22,966 bases of DNA from Halieaceae bacterium UBA3479 (lineage in GTDB: Bacteria; Pseudomonadota; Gammaproteobacteria; Pseudomonadales; Halieaceae): assembly GCA_002377985.1 (NCBI GenBank), contig DFQW01000197.1, positions 1-22,966 on the forward strand. The letters run 5' to 3'. Numbering within the stretch: position 1 is the first letter of the stretch; each line of letters opens with the position of its first letter. A program made the translations under genes and the position numbers. The notes under the pieces are model-generated. The model did no database searches, was not told the DNA's origin, and saw only the letters and a program-made list of their open reading frames with translations. Shown piece after piece: positions 15,269 through 22,961 of this stretch.

Positions 15269-15634
15269 CTATTGGTCTGTGTCGGGATGCTCACGCCAAT
15301 GCTGGATGGCATCGATCAGCCGCTGCGACTGAGCACACATCATGTCGTACTTGAGCGTCACCAACCCATAGTCTGCCTCGGCACAGGCTGACTCCAGTTC
15401 CCGCGCAATAGACGACAGCATCGTGGCATGAAGATTGGCACTGGTACCCTTAATGCGGTGGGCGATCTGTCTAAGCGACTCGCTATCCTGCGCCGCGACC
15501 GCCTGCCGGCTGGCGACAATATCGGCATCCAACTCTGCAAGAAATGTGTCGAGCAGACTTGCCACAACCTCGCGCTTCCCGCCAAGCATCTCAAGAAGCG
15601 CACTAAAATCGATTGGTGCCGCAGGATGACTCAC
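15269..15634 (-). CDS. Orphan histidine phosphotransfer (Hpt) domain protein
   Basis: The 121-residue single-domain protein is all-helical by composition and carries the Hpt motif Ala-His-Arg-Ile-Lys-Gly-Thr-Ser-Ala-Asn-Leu, with His59 as the phosphorylated residue. Hpt proteins pass phosphate between response-regulator receiver domains in phosphorelays. No kinase or receiver gene is in the window, so its partners are unknown. The start is GTG at 15634 without a clear ribosome-binding site; an internal ATG at codon 16 would remove the first helix. It follows dnaB after 58 nt on the same strand and may be co-transcribed. Its stop codon directly abuts the stop of the lambda P-like gene (no base between). 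Confidence 0.85.
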   Translation of the reverse strand: MSHPAAPIDFSALLEMLGGKREVVASLLDTFLAELDADIVASRQAVAAQDSESLRQIAHRIKGTSANLHATMLSSIARELESACAEADYGLVTLKYDMMCAQSQRLIDAIQHWREHPDTDQ

Positions 15635-15692
15635 ACTGCGCCGCCAATACTCAGGATGACAATGCCAGCGGGTAGCGCATAAAGCTCATGCC

Positions 15693-17069
15693 TCAATACC
15701 CTGCATAGTCGTCGCGCGCCAGATTTTCAAAGCGGGTGAATTCAGCCTGGAAGGCCAGACGACAGATACCAATGGGACCATTGCGCTGCTTGCCAATGAT
15801 AATTTCAGCGACGCCCTTATCGGGTGAGTCCTCGTGATACACCTCATCACGATAGATAAACATCACTACATCAGCATCCTGCTCGATCGCGCCAGACTCA
15901 CGCAGGTCGGAGTTGACCGGACGCTTGTTTGGCCTTTGCTCCAGAGCGCGGTTGAGTTGCGACAGCGCCACCACGGGGCATCGAAACTCCTTGGCGATAG
16001 CCTTCAGGTTACGCGAGATCTCGGAGATCTCTGCGGTGCGCCCTTCTGACGCGCCCGCCACCCTCATCAACTGAAGGTAATCAACCATGATCATTGCGAG
16101 GTCGCCATGCTCTCTTGACAGTCTTCGGGCCCGCGCCCGCACTTCGGTCGGAGTCAAGGCAGGGGTGTCATCGATAAAAATAGTGGTGTCTTTAAGCTTG
16201 GCCATCGCAGCGGAGAGTTTGGGCCAGTCGTCCTGCTGGAGTTTGCCCGTCCGCAGGCGCGACTGATCGATTCTGCCAAGGGAGGACATCATTCGGACTA
16301 CCAGCTGCTCGGCCGGCATCTCCATGGAGAAAACCACAATGGGCTTGTCGGTATGCGCCGCTGCATTTTCGACCAGATTCATGGCAAAACTGGTTTTTCC
16401 CATCGAGGGCCTTCCGGCGACGATGACCAGATCAGAGGGCTGCAAGCCCGAGGTTTTTTTATCCAGATCAATAAAGCCGGTGGTCAGCCCCGTAATGTCA
16501 CCGCCAGTGTTGTATAGCTCCTCGATACGCTCTAAAGCCCCCGTCAGCAAGGGTGCCATCCCTCTGGGACCTCCGGTCTTGGGGCCACTCTCCGAAACCG
16601 CCATGATGAGACGCTCTGCCTCATCCACCAGTTCCTCGGCACTCCGCCCTTCCGGGTTAAAACCTGCGGTCGCAATATCCTGGGCGGCGCCAATCAGTTT
16701 TCTCAGCAGCGCCCGCTCCCTGACGGCCCGGGCATAAGCGCTGACGTTGGCCGCGGTGGGGGTTTGCTCAACCAGATCAGTGAGATAAGTGTGGCCACCC
16801 GCCGCATCTAGCTCCCCCGTAGCCAGTAACCGATCTGCCACGGTGATCACATCAATCGGTTCGTTACGATCAACCAATAACGCGATCTGGCGAAAGATCG
16901 CCCGATGCTCCGGTCGGTAAAAGTCTCCCGCGTCTACCAGTTCAGCAATGGCGTCCCAACTTTCGGGCGCGAGCAGAATTCCGCCAATAACGGAACGTTC
17001 AGCTTCGACTGACTGGGGTTGCATGCGGATGCGTGCGATGTCTGCATCCTGAGATTTAACCGACTCCAA
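15693..17069 (-). CDS. dnaB: Replicative DNA helicase DnaB
   Basis: DnaB is the hexameric 5'-3' helicase that leads the replication fork. The 458 residues show the N-terminal helical domain (from about 19, Gln-Ser-Val-Glu-Ala-Glu-x-x-Val-Ile-Gly-Gly), a linker, and the RecA-like ATPase with Walker A Gly-Arg-Pro-Ser-Met-Gly-Lys-Thr-Ser at 219-227, Phe-Ser-Met-Glu-Met, Walker B Met-Val-Asp-Tyr-Leu-Gln-Leu-Met, and Asp-Leu-Arg-Glu-Ser-Gly-x-Ile-Glu-Gln-Asp-Ala-Asp. There is no intein. The start is TTG, with AAGG about eight bases upstream and an in-frame TAG two codons before it; the next ATG (codon 16) has no ribosome-binding site. The rplI-dnaB order is typical, while the neighbouring loader-like gene is not. 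Confidence 0.96.
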   Translation of the reverse strand: MESVKSQDADIARIRMQPQSVEAERSVIGGILLAPESWDAIAELVDAGDFYRPEHRAIFRQIALLVDRNEPIDVITVADRLLATGELDAAGGHTYLTDLVEQTPTAANVSAYARAVRERALLRKLIGAAQDIATAGFNPEGRSAEELVDEAERLIMAVSESGPKTGGPRGMAPLLTGALERIEELYNTGGDITGLTTGFIDLDKKTSGLQPSDLVIVAGRPSMGKTSFAMNLVENAAAHTDKPIVVFSMEMPAEQLVVRMMSSLGRIDQSRLRTGKLQQDDWPKLSAAMAKLKDTTIFIDDTPALTPTEVRARARRLSREHGDLAMIMVDYLQLMRVAGASEGRTAEISEISRNLKAIAKEFRCPVVALSQLNRALEQRPNKRPVNSDLRESGAIEQDADVVMFIYRDEVYHEDSPDKGVAEIIIGKQRNGPIGICRLAFQAEFTRFENLARDDYAGY

Positions 17070-17209
17070 GACCTAACCTTTTCAGTGACCCATCAAACCC
17101 GTGGCGCGGGGGGTGTCAGGCCGTATAACCGCAACACCACCGCACTTAGCCGGGCCGGTTAGATTACCTGCGACGGGTATGACACGCCAGCAGATATCGT
17201 GGAGCCATC

Positions 17210-17227
17210 GGCGGGATGAGCCCCGCC
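17210..17227 (-). other. GC-rich hairpin after rplI
   Basis: GGCGGG (17210-17215) pairs with CCCGCC (17222-17227) across a six-base loop, five bases beyond the rplI stop on the minus strand. No T-run follows, so a classic terminator is unlikely. It could weaken read-through into dnaB or protect the upstream mRNA end. Confidence 0.35.
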
Positions 17228-17232
17228 AAGCC

Positions 17233-17682
17233 TTACTCGGCGACGATGTTGATCATTACCGACGTGGTGACTTCAGCATGAAGCTGAATCATGACCTCAA
17301 ACTCGCCAAGCTCGCGGATGGCGCCCTCGGGCAACCGAACCTCCGCCTTGTCGACCTCACACCCTGCGGCAGTCAGGGCTTCCGCGATGTCGCGCGTACC
17401 CACCGAACCAAAGAGCTTACCCTCTTCACCGGCAGTGGCTGCGATAACGACAGAACCAAGGGCCGTCAGCGCTTCGCCCCGCGCTACAGCAGCAGCCAAG
17501 GTTTCGGCAGCAGCCGCTTCCAATTCGGCGCGTCGCGCCTCAAATTTCGCGACGTTATCTTCGGTGGCGGGCACCGCTTTCCCTTGGGGTATCAAAAAAT
17601 TACGTCCGTATCCGGGCTTGACGTCGACCTTGTCGCCGAGCCCACCCAGATTGCCAACGTTCTCAAGCAAAATGACTTCCAT
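17233..17682 (-). CDS. rplI: 50S ribosomal protein bL9
   Basis: L9 is a two-domain large-subunit protein near the base of the L1 stalk. The 149 residues start Met-Glu-Val-Ile-Leu-Leu-Glu-Asn-Val and contain the family signature Gly-x-x-[14 protein letters not shown] (17-33). A long Ala/Glu-rich linker helix (about 42-75) precedes the C-terminal domain with Gly-Lys-Leu-Phe-Gly-Ser-Val-Gly-Thr. Length and layout are normal, and an AGGAAGGAA-type ribosome-binding site lies just upstream. It is the last ribosomal gene of the rpsF-rpsR-membrane protein-rplI set. Confidence 0.97.
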   Translation of the reverse strand: MEVILLENVGNLGGLGDKVDVKPGYGRNFLIPQGKAVPATEDNVAKFEARRAELEAAAAETLAAAVARGEALTALGSVVIAATAGEEGKLFGSVGTRDIAEALTAAGCEVDKAEVRLPEGAIRELGEFEVMIQLHAEVTTSVMINIVAE

Positions 17683-17745
17683 TGTTCCTTCCTTCCTCTA
17701 CTCTCCGACCCGCCTATCAGCCGTCTTGCGAATTGGCCTGGCCGG

Positions 17746-18627
17746 CTATGTCCCGTTTGAACCACCACCAGAAGGCGCTGCCCATCTGGCCCTGAAGTCA
17801 ACGAACGCGTCGACAACCACACATCCCACCCACAACCACTTTGCCGGGTCCAATACGACCCACAGCATGTACATGAGCGTCAACCAAGTGGCCCCTTTGC
17901 CCGCATGCACTGCATAGGCATGCACTAGCGCAAAGCCCACGATGGTAAGGGGCAACACCACGGCCGCACTCCACACCATCCAGTCCTGCCCCAACCACCA
18001 CAGTAGTGAGGCCAGTCCTATCATTCCTACCACGGCCACCTGAGGTAGCCGTAGCGCACGAAATTCAGCACCAAACCCGCCAGGGTTAAAAAGCGCTGCC
18101 TGCCAAAAGCGCCCCAATAGCAGGCTCATCACCGCAATGACCGCATTACCGGTCGCCAGCAGCGCGGCTACCTGGGGGACCGTCAGCGAATTGAATGCCA
18201 ACTGCCCCGCCGCCTCGGCCCGCACATCTTGTTCCAATTGAGCGAGCGCCTGATTGAAGGTCGCGACCAGTTCCTCCAAAAAAACCCCATTCAGGGTCGT
18301 CAGTACAAAGCCACCCACTATCGCCAAGGGCAGGCTGGTCATAATGGCTAACGAGAGACTGACGCTCTCCCGCAGCACAATTGCCAGCACAAACACACCG
18401 AGCAACAGCAATACACTGCCGGTATCGCCCGTCATCAGGGCGATGATCACCGCGGGAAGCAACGCCCAAAGGACCAGCCACCCGCCAGCGGCAACACCTC
18501 GTCTCAGCGTGACCAGCGCGATTGCCGCCGCGCTGATCCAGCCGAACAGCAGACTGCCAGATCCCAGTACCGCAACGGCCAGCGCCTGCCACCGGCCGCG
18601 CATTATAAATTCAGCGAGGCCGCGCAC
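17746..18627 (-). CDS. Polytopic membrane protein between rpsR and rplI (DUF2232-like)
   Basis: The 293-residue protein has about seven or eight hydrophobic segments (near 13-35, 46-66, 70-87, 92-112, 153-173, 196-213, 217-240 and 247-270) and almost no charged residues between them apart from a short amphipathic stretch at about 115-140. Pseudomonads and relatives carry a protein of this kind at the same place, between rpsR and rplI; I recall DUF2232 for it, but that label is from memory. Its function is unknown. The start is GTG at 18627, nine nt after the rpsR stop, with AGG upstream; an ATG nine codons in is a less likely alternative. Confidence 0.85.
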   Translation of the reverse strand: MRGLAEFIMRGRWQALAVAVLGSGSLLFGWISAAAIALVTLRRGVAAGGWLVLWALLPAVIIALMTGDTGSVLLLLGVFVLAIVLRESVSLSLAIMTSLPLAIVGGFVLTTLNGVFLEELVATFNQALAQLEQDVRAEAAGQLAFNSLTVPQVAALLATGNAVIAVMSLLLGRFWQAALFNPGGFGAEFRALRLPQVAVVGMIGLASLLWWLGQDWMVWSAAVVLPLTIVGFALVHAYAVHAGKGATWLTLMYMLWVVLDPAKWLWVGCVVVDAFVDFRARWAAPSGGGSNGT

Positions 18628-18636
18628 GGTTACTAC

Positions 18637-18864
18637 CTAGTCGTGAGCGTCGGTGTAGGGCAACAGTGCGAGATAGCGGGCGCGCTTTACGGCCGTTGCC
18701 AGCTGCCGCTGATACTTTGCTTTCGTGCCAGTGATCCGGCTCGGCACTATCTTGCCGGTCTCTGAGATGTATTGCTTGAGCATGTCCAGATCTTTGTAGT
18801 CGATCTCCGTCACGCCCTCGGCGGTAAACCGGCAAAACTTACGTCGGCGAAAAAAACGTGACAT
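18637..18864 (-). CDS. rpsR: 30S ribosomal protein bS18
   Basis: S18 (75 residues) forms a heterodimer with S6 on the platform of the small subunit. The sequence has the standard start [13 protein letters not shown], then [24 protein letters not shown], and the basic C-terminal [12 protein letters not shown]. It lies three nt after rpsF, so S6 and S18 are made together. Confidence 0.98.
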   Translation of the reverse strand: MSRFFRRRKFCRFTAEGVTEIDYKDLDMLKQYISETGKIVPSRITGTKAKYQRQLATAVKRARYLALLPYTDAHD

Positions 18865-18867
18865 GGC

Positions 18868-19320
18868 TTACTCCTCGTCGTCTCTGTCAGATGCGTCAGA
18901 ATCGTCGTCATCATCTGCGTCATCCATGGACTGCTCGGCCGCTCTTTTGGCCTCGCTGTCCTGGCGTTCCTGATAGCGCGCCTTGCGCTCCTTGTCCTCG
19001 CGCTCCGCTTTCATCAGCAGGGACTCTTCCAAGACAGGGCCGTCGCGACGAATCACCATATTGCGGATCACCGCGTCGTTGTAGCGGAAAGTGGTGGTCA
19101 ACTCTTCCATGGCCTCGTTGGAGGCCTCGACATTCATCAACACGTAATGCGCTTTGTGAATTTTGTTAATGTGATAAGCCAACTGACGTCGGCCCCAATC
19201 CTCCAGACGATGCACTGTGCCGCCATCTTTGGTGATGACGTTACTGTAACGCTCGATCATTCCGGGGACTTGTTCAGACTGGTCTGGGTGGACCATGAAC
19301 ACAACTTCGTAGTGTCGCAC
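18868..19320 (-). CDS. rpsF: 30S ribosomal protein bS6 with long acidic tail
   Basis: S6 binds S18 and 16S rRNA helix 22/23 on the platform. The first 100 residues match E. coli S6 closely: Met-Arg-His-Tyr-Glu-x-[22 protein letters not shown], and [11 protein letters not shown]. The start is therefore GTG, with GGGAG upstream. At 150 residues it is longer than E. coli S6 because of the tail: the last 18 residues hold 13 acidic ones and end Asp-Asp-Glu-Glu. E. coli S6 also ends in Glu-Glu, the point where RimK adds glutamates. A rimK gene is present at 7957-8862. Confidence 0.98.
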   Translation of the reverse strand: MRHYEVVFMVHPDQSEQVPGMIERYSNVITKDGGTVHRLEDWGRRQLAYHINKIHKAHYVLMNVEASNEAMEELTTTFRYNDAVIRNMVIRRDGPVLEESLLMKAEREDKERKARYQERQDSEAKRAAEQSMDDADDDDDSDASDRDDEE

Positions 19321-19343
19321 TCGCGTACTCCCTATGGTTTACA

Positions 19344-19365
19344 GCCACCCGTCACGCGGTGTGGC
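19344..19365 (-). promoter_or_regulatory. Hairpin in the rpsF leader, possible S6:S18 binding site
   Basis: On the minus strand, GCCAC and GTGGC form a 5-bp stem enclosing a bulged A, a CCG/CGG 3-bp stem and a CGTGA loop. It lies 23 nt before the rpsF GTG. Many bacteria control rpsF-rpsR through a leader hairpin with a CCG element bound by the S6:S18 complex; this hairpin has the right place and a CCG, but I cannot check the full consensus. Confidence 0.45.
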
Positions 19366-19374
19366 AAGGAGGAT

Positions 19375-19406
19375 GGGCTCAAAAAAAGCCCGGCCAAATT
19401 TTTGAG
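19375..19406 (-). promoter_or_regulatory. Alternative pairings at the 5' end of the rpsF leader
   Basis: On the minus strand, CTCAAAAA (19406-19399) pairs perfectly with TTTTTGAG (19385-19378) across a 13-nt loop. In competition, GGGCT (19391-19387) pairs with AGCCC (19379-19375) across a 7-nt loop. The first stem begins at about the predicted transcription start. Seen in sequence; any role is inference. Confidence 0.4.
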
Positions 19407-19412
19407 GAGCGG

Positions 19413-19441
19413 AGTCTACAAAGCCAACTGCCAGTTTGCAA
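19413..19441 (-). promoter_or_regulatory. Promoter of the rpsF operon
   Basis: On the minus strand, TTGCAA (-35, 19441-19436) is followed after exactly 17 bases by TAGACT (-10, 19418-19413). A C-rich stretch follows the -10, as in growth-rate-regulated promoters. The predicted start near 19406 gives a leader of about 86 nt. The match is 4 of 6 in each box. Confidence 0.55.
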
Positions 19442-19467
19442 CGCCGAAGTTTGGCAGGATTTTAAGC

Positions 19468-20229
19468 CTAACCCGCCTGTTTTCGCCGGCGTTGCCGTAC
19501 CGCCTCAAACAAGCAGATACCAGCGGCCACCGACACGTTGAGACTGGAAACTGACCCCGCCATCGGTAATGACACCGTAAAATCGCAGGCTTCCCGCGTC
19601 AGACGGCGCATCCCGCTGCCCTCTGAGCCCAGTACCAGCGCGCAAGGAACAGTCAAATCCTGATCGTGTAGCGTGTCTGACGCGTCCCCCGAAGTGCCTA
19701 TAATCCAAACGCCCGCCTGTTTGAGGTGCGCTAGGGTCCGCGCGAGGTTGGTCACCCTCACCCAGGGAACCGTCTCGGCCGCGCCGCTGGCGACTTTGCG
19801 CGCCACGTCGTTGATATCCGCGCTTTTGTCTTTGGGGAATATCACTGCCGTCACCCCGGCGGCGTCCGCACTGCGCAAGCAGGCACCCAAATTATGGGGG
19901 TCGGTCACACCGTCGAGAATCAGCAGTAATGGCTGTTCCGCCGCCGCCACCATTGCCATCAAATCAGACTCACTGGTTTGGCCCGCCGCCTCGTAAGAGG
20001 CGCCCTGCTGCAGTCTTGCCACAACACCTTGATGCCGCCCCGGGGTCAACGCATCCAAATCGGACTTGGCACACCGTTCGACGACAACGCCCTGTGCCTG
20101 CGCCAGGTCATGCAGAGCCTGCATCCGCTTGTCATTGCGATCCCGTTGCACCATCAAGGTTTGAATCTGGCCGGGACGCTGACGAATCAGGCTCTCCGTG
20201 GCGTGATACCCAAAAACGAGCTCTGTCAT
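19468..20229 (-). CDS. rlmB: 23S rRNA (guanosine-2251-2'-O)-methyltransferase RlmB
   Basis: RlmB methylates the ribose of G2251 in the peptidyl-transferase P loop of 23S rRNA. The 253 residues have the N-terminal L30e-like substrate-binding domain (about 1-75, starting with Phe-Gly-Tyr-His-Ala-Thr-Glu-Ser) and the C-terminal SPOUT knot. The three knot motifs are Asp-Pro-His-Asn-Leu-Gly-Ala-Cys-Leu-Arg-Ser-Ala-Asp, Leu-Gly-Ser-Glu-Gly-Ser-Gly-Met, and Leu-Pro-Met-x-Gly-Ser-Val-Ser-Ser-Leu-Asn-Val-Ser. The gene starts three nt after the rnr stop, the usual rnr-rlmB pairing, and is followed by a separate promoter for rpsF. Confidence 0.96.
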   Translation of the reverse strand: MTELVFGYHATESLIRQRPGQIQTLMVQRDRNDKRMQALHDLAQAQGVVVERCAKSDLDALTPGRHQGVVARLQQGASYEAAGQTSESDLMAMVAAAEQPLLLILDGVTDPHNLGACLRSADAAGVTAVIFPKDKSADINDVARKVASGAAETVPWVRVTNLARTLAHLKQAGVWIIGTSGDASDTLHDQDLTVPCALVLGSEGSGMRRLTREACDFTVSLPMAGSVSSLNVSVAAGICLFEAVRQRRRKQAG

Positions 20230-20232
20230 GTC

Positions 20233-22704
20233 TCAACGCCGCTTGCGGCCGCGCGACGGTCGCTTGGCGGCCGCGGCAGGCTTCTTGCTTCGGGCAGCTT
20301 TCCCCCGACCAGACTTTTGGGCAGCCGCTTTTGAACCAGCGGGCTTTTCACCTGATTGCTTCTTGTCGGCTTTGCCCTTGTCTTTTTTCTTGCCTTTGAC
20401 AGGTCGAACGTCCTCCACACCGGCAGCACGGCGCGGCGCGTGCCCGGGCTTGCCGGAACGGCGCGTCTCGACCATGCCGGCAAGCTCGAGGTCAATCTTG
20501 CGATCGTCCAGATCTACCCGCGCGACTTTAACCGTAACCGCACCACCCAGTTGAAAAACCCGTCGGGTGCGCTCACCTACCAGACGCTGCTTGGCCTGAT
20601 CAAAATGGTAGTAATCCCCCGGCAGAGCACTGACGTGCATCAAGCCCTCAATGTACAAGTCACTGAGTTCGACGAAACAACCGAAATTGGTCACCGCGGC
20701 TATTACGCCCGCAAACTCCTCGCCAATACGGTCTTTCAAAAATTCGCATTTGAGCCAGGCGTCGACCTCCCGGGTCGCATCATCGGCCCGTCGCTCGGTC
20801 ATCGAGCACTGCTCGCCAAAAGTCACCATGGCAGCGGTATCGTAGGGATAAATGCGCTCACGCTTCAGCGCAGCCGCACCGGGCACCCGCCGGATGTGTG
20901 CCGCGTCGCCACGGCCACGAATAGCGGCGCGTATTGCGCGATGTACCAACAGATCAGGATAACGGCGGATGGGTGAGGTGAAGTGGGCATACGCTTCGTA
21001 ATGCAAGCCGAAGTGCCCGGCATTCTCCGGTTGATAGACTGCCTGAGAGAGAGACCTCAACAACATGGTCTGAATAATGTGCGTATCGTCGCGCCCCTCA
21101 ATGCTGGCGAGCAAGGACTGATAGTGCTCTGGAGTGGGTTTGAGCCCCCCGGGCAGATCCAGCGAGAGTTCCCCCAAAAATGCGCGCAGATTCTCAAGTT
21201 TTTCCGCGCTGGGGCCCTCGTGCACCCGGAACAATGCGGGCTGATCCAGGCTTTCCAGAAACTGCGCGGTCGCCACGTTGGCAATCAGCATGCACTCCTC
21301 GATGAGCTTGTGTGCGTCGTTGCGATGCACCGGCTCGATAGACGCGATCTTGCGCTGATCGTCAAATAAAATACGTGTTTCCTGAGTGTCGAAATCCAGC
21401 GCACCGCGCTGTTCACGGGCGTGACGCAACACACCATAAAGCCGATGAAGCCGCGCGATGTCTTCAACCCGTTCGGCCGGCACGCGCTCACTCCAACCCT
21501 GCTCAATCACGGCACCCACATCGGTGTAAGTAAGGCGTGCATGGGAGTGGATCACTGCCTCATAAAAGCAGTAGTCGGTAAGCTGCCCACCACCATCGAT
21601 CTGCATATCGCACACCATGGCGAGCCGATCGACCCGGGGCTTTAGCGAACAAAGCCCGTTAGAGAGCACCTCGGGGAACATGGGCACGACCCGCTCGGGG
21701 AAGTACACCGAATTGCCACGCAAACTGGCCTCCTCATCCAGCGCCGAACCGACCGGCACGTAGTGAGAGACATCGGCGATCGCCACGCGGAGATGAAAAC
21801 CGTCACGATTGGCCTCGCACCAAACCGCATCGTCGAAGTCTCGGGCATCCTCACCATCAATGGTGACAAACGGCACATCCCGCAAATCAACGCGATGCTG
21901 TTTGTCCTGCTCCCGGGGCTCCTCGCTGAGGCTACCCGCCTCGCGCAAGACTTCATCAGGCCACTCCCAGGGAATCCCATGTGCCCGAATCGCCACGTCA
22001 ATCTCCAGACCGGGATCTAGATGGTCTCCCAATACTTCCTCGACACGCCCCTTGGCACCAAGCGTGGCCGAGGGGTAATCGGTCAACAACACCGAAACCA
22101 ACTGGCCGTGCTTTGCACCGCCCTTGCCTTTGGGGGGAATCAGAATGTGATTGCGGATGCGGGTGTTATGGGGCAGCAAAAAGCCGATACCGCTCTCTTC
22201 CATGTAGCGCCCCACCACGGCCGTATGGGCGCGCTCCAGCACCTCGACGATCTGCCCCTCGGCGCGTCCCCGCCGGTCCAGCCCCGCCACGGCGACCAAA
22301 ACTTCGTCGCCGTCAAAAACCTGATACATCTCCCGAGCAGAGAGAAAAAGATCCTCCCCGCCCTCCAGCGGCCGGGCAAATCCGTAGCCGTCGCGATGGC
22401 CCATCACGCGGCAGTGCTGCAGGTCCATACGCTTGGGCACGCCATAGGCACCGCGTCGACCTGAGATTATCTGCCCGTCACGTTGCATGGCCCGCAACCG
22501 CTTGCGCAGCGCTTCGAGGTCCCGGTCTTGGCGCAGCGCCAGCTGGCTGGCAATGGCGTCAAAGCCCAGTGGAGCGTCGGCCTCTTCCAATACCCCGAGA
22601 ATCACCTCGCGGCTGGCAATCGGGTGCTCGTAGCGGCCTTGCTCGCGAGCGGCATGGGGATCCGAAGGTGGTGCTGGATGCTTGGATTTTCGGCGTGGCG
22701 CCAA
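20233..22704 (-). CDS. rnr: Exoribonuclease R
   Basis: RNase R degrades structured RNA 3' to 5' in the cytosol. The 823 residues follow the family plan: N-terminal winged-helix region (about 25-92), cold-shock domains (about 95-245), the RNB nuclease domain (about 270-605), S1 domain (about 655-740), and a Lys/Ala/Arg-rich tail from about 765. The Mg-binding motif Asp-Gly-Glu-Asp-Ala-Arg-Asp-Phe-Asp-Asp is at 283-292, and His-Phe-Thr-Ser-Pro-Ile-Arg-Arg-Tyr-Pro-Asp-Leu is in place. The start is TTG at 22704; no in-frame ATG is available upstream before the promoter, and the ribosome-binding site is weak. It heads the rnr-rlmB pair. Confidence 0.96.
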   Translation of the reverse strand: MAPRRKSKHPAPPSDPHAAREQGRYEHPIASREVILGVLEEADAPLGFDAIASQLALRQDRDLEALRKRLRAMQRDGQIISGRRGAYGVPKRMDLQHCRVMGHRDGYGFARPLEGGEDLFLSAREMYQVFDGDEVLVAVAGLDRRGRAEGQIVEVLERAHTAVVGRYMEESGIGFLLPHNTRIRNHILIPPKGKGGAKHGQLVSVLLTDYPSATLGAKGRVEEVLGDHLDPGLEIDVAIRAHGIPWEWPDEVLREAGSLSEEPREQDKQHRVDLRDVPFVTIDGEDARDFDDAVWCEANRDGFHLRVAIADVSHYVPVGSALDEEASLRGNSVYFPERVVPMFPEVLSNGLCSLKPRVDRLAMVCDMQIDGGGQLTDYCFYEAVIHSHARLTYTDVGAVIEQGWSERVPAERVEDIARLHRLYGVLRHAREQRGALDFDTQETRILFDDQRKIASIEPVHRNDAHKLIEECMLIANVATAQFLESLDQPALFRVHEGPSAEKLENLRAFLGELSLDLPGGLKPTPEHYQSLLASIEGRDDTHIIQTMLLRSLSQAVYQPENAGHFGLHYEAYAHFTSPIRRYPDLLVHRAIRAAIRGRGDAAHIRRVPGAAALKRERIYPYDTAAMVTFGEQCSMTERRADDATREVDAWLKCEFLKDRIGEEFAGVIAAVTNFGCFVELSDLYIEGLMHVSALPGDYYHFDQAKQRLVGERTRRVFQLGGAVTVKVARVDLDDRKIDLELAGMVETRRSGKPGHAPRRAAGVEDVRPVKGKKKDKGKADKKQSGEKPAGSKAAAQKSGRGKAARSKKPAAAAKRPSRGRKRR

Positions 22705-22749
22705 GAGACAGTCCGATGGCTGATGGCAGCCGGCTGTGTGAGAGGAGGC

Positions 22750-22779
22750 ATTATACGCCGTAAACCCAAAAACGTTGAC
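22750..22779 (-). promoter_or_regulatory. Promoter of rnr
   Basis: On the minus strand a perfect TATAAT (-10, 22755-22750) lies about 46 bases before the TTG start of rnr. The -35 region is poor (GTCAAC or TCAACG at 17-18 bases). The predicted transcription start is near 22743. Confidence 0.55.
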
Positions 22780-22811
22780 CGGGAGCAGAGCCCCAATATC
22801 ACCACTTGAAA

Positions 22812-22840
22812 TTGACAGCGCCCAAGGGAGGCAGTAGTCT
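22812..22840 (+). promoter_or_regulatory. Promoter of tRNA-Leu
   Basis: A perfect TTGACA (-35, 22812-22817) is followed after exactly 17 bases by TAGTCT (-10, 22835-22840) and then GCGCGCCC, a GC-rich discriminator typical of stringently controlled stable-RNA promoters. The predicted start near 22848 is about 27 bases before the mature tRNA. Confidence 0.7.
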
Positions 22841-22874
22841 GCGCGCCCTCTGAGTCATCAGAGCTTTTCCCGCT

Positions 22875-22961
22875 GCCCAGGTGGTGAAATTGGTAGACAC
22901 GCTAGCTTCAGGTGCTAGTGCTCGCAAGGGCGTGGAGGTTCAAGTCCTCTCCTGGGCACCA
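22875..22961 (+). tRNA. tRNA-Leu (anticodon CAG)
   Basis: The 87-nt gene folds as a class II tRNA. The acceptor GCCCAGG (22875-22881) pairs with CCTGGGC (22951-22957), followed by A and an encoded CCA. The anticodon stem CTAGC/GCTAG encloses the loop TTCAGGT, anticodon CAG, which reads CUG. A long variable arm (GCTCGCAAGGGC) and the T arm GAGG-TTCAAGT-CCTC follow. A tRNA-Leu next to rnr is also found in pseudomonads. Confidence 0.97.

Noticed and set aside
17291..17917. Plus-strand frame of 208 codons across rplI and the membrane protein gene
   Set aside because: It is antisense to two real genes, with a Ser/Thr/Ala/Pro-rich shadow composition.
21981..22763. Plus-strand open frame of 260 codons opposite rnr
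   Set aside because: It is the antisense shadow of the well-conserved RNase R gene; the product is rich in Arg, Pro and Ser with no recognisable motif.
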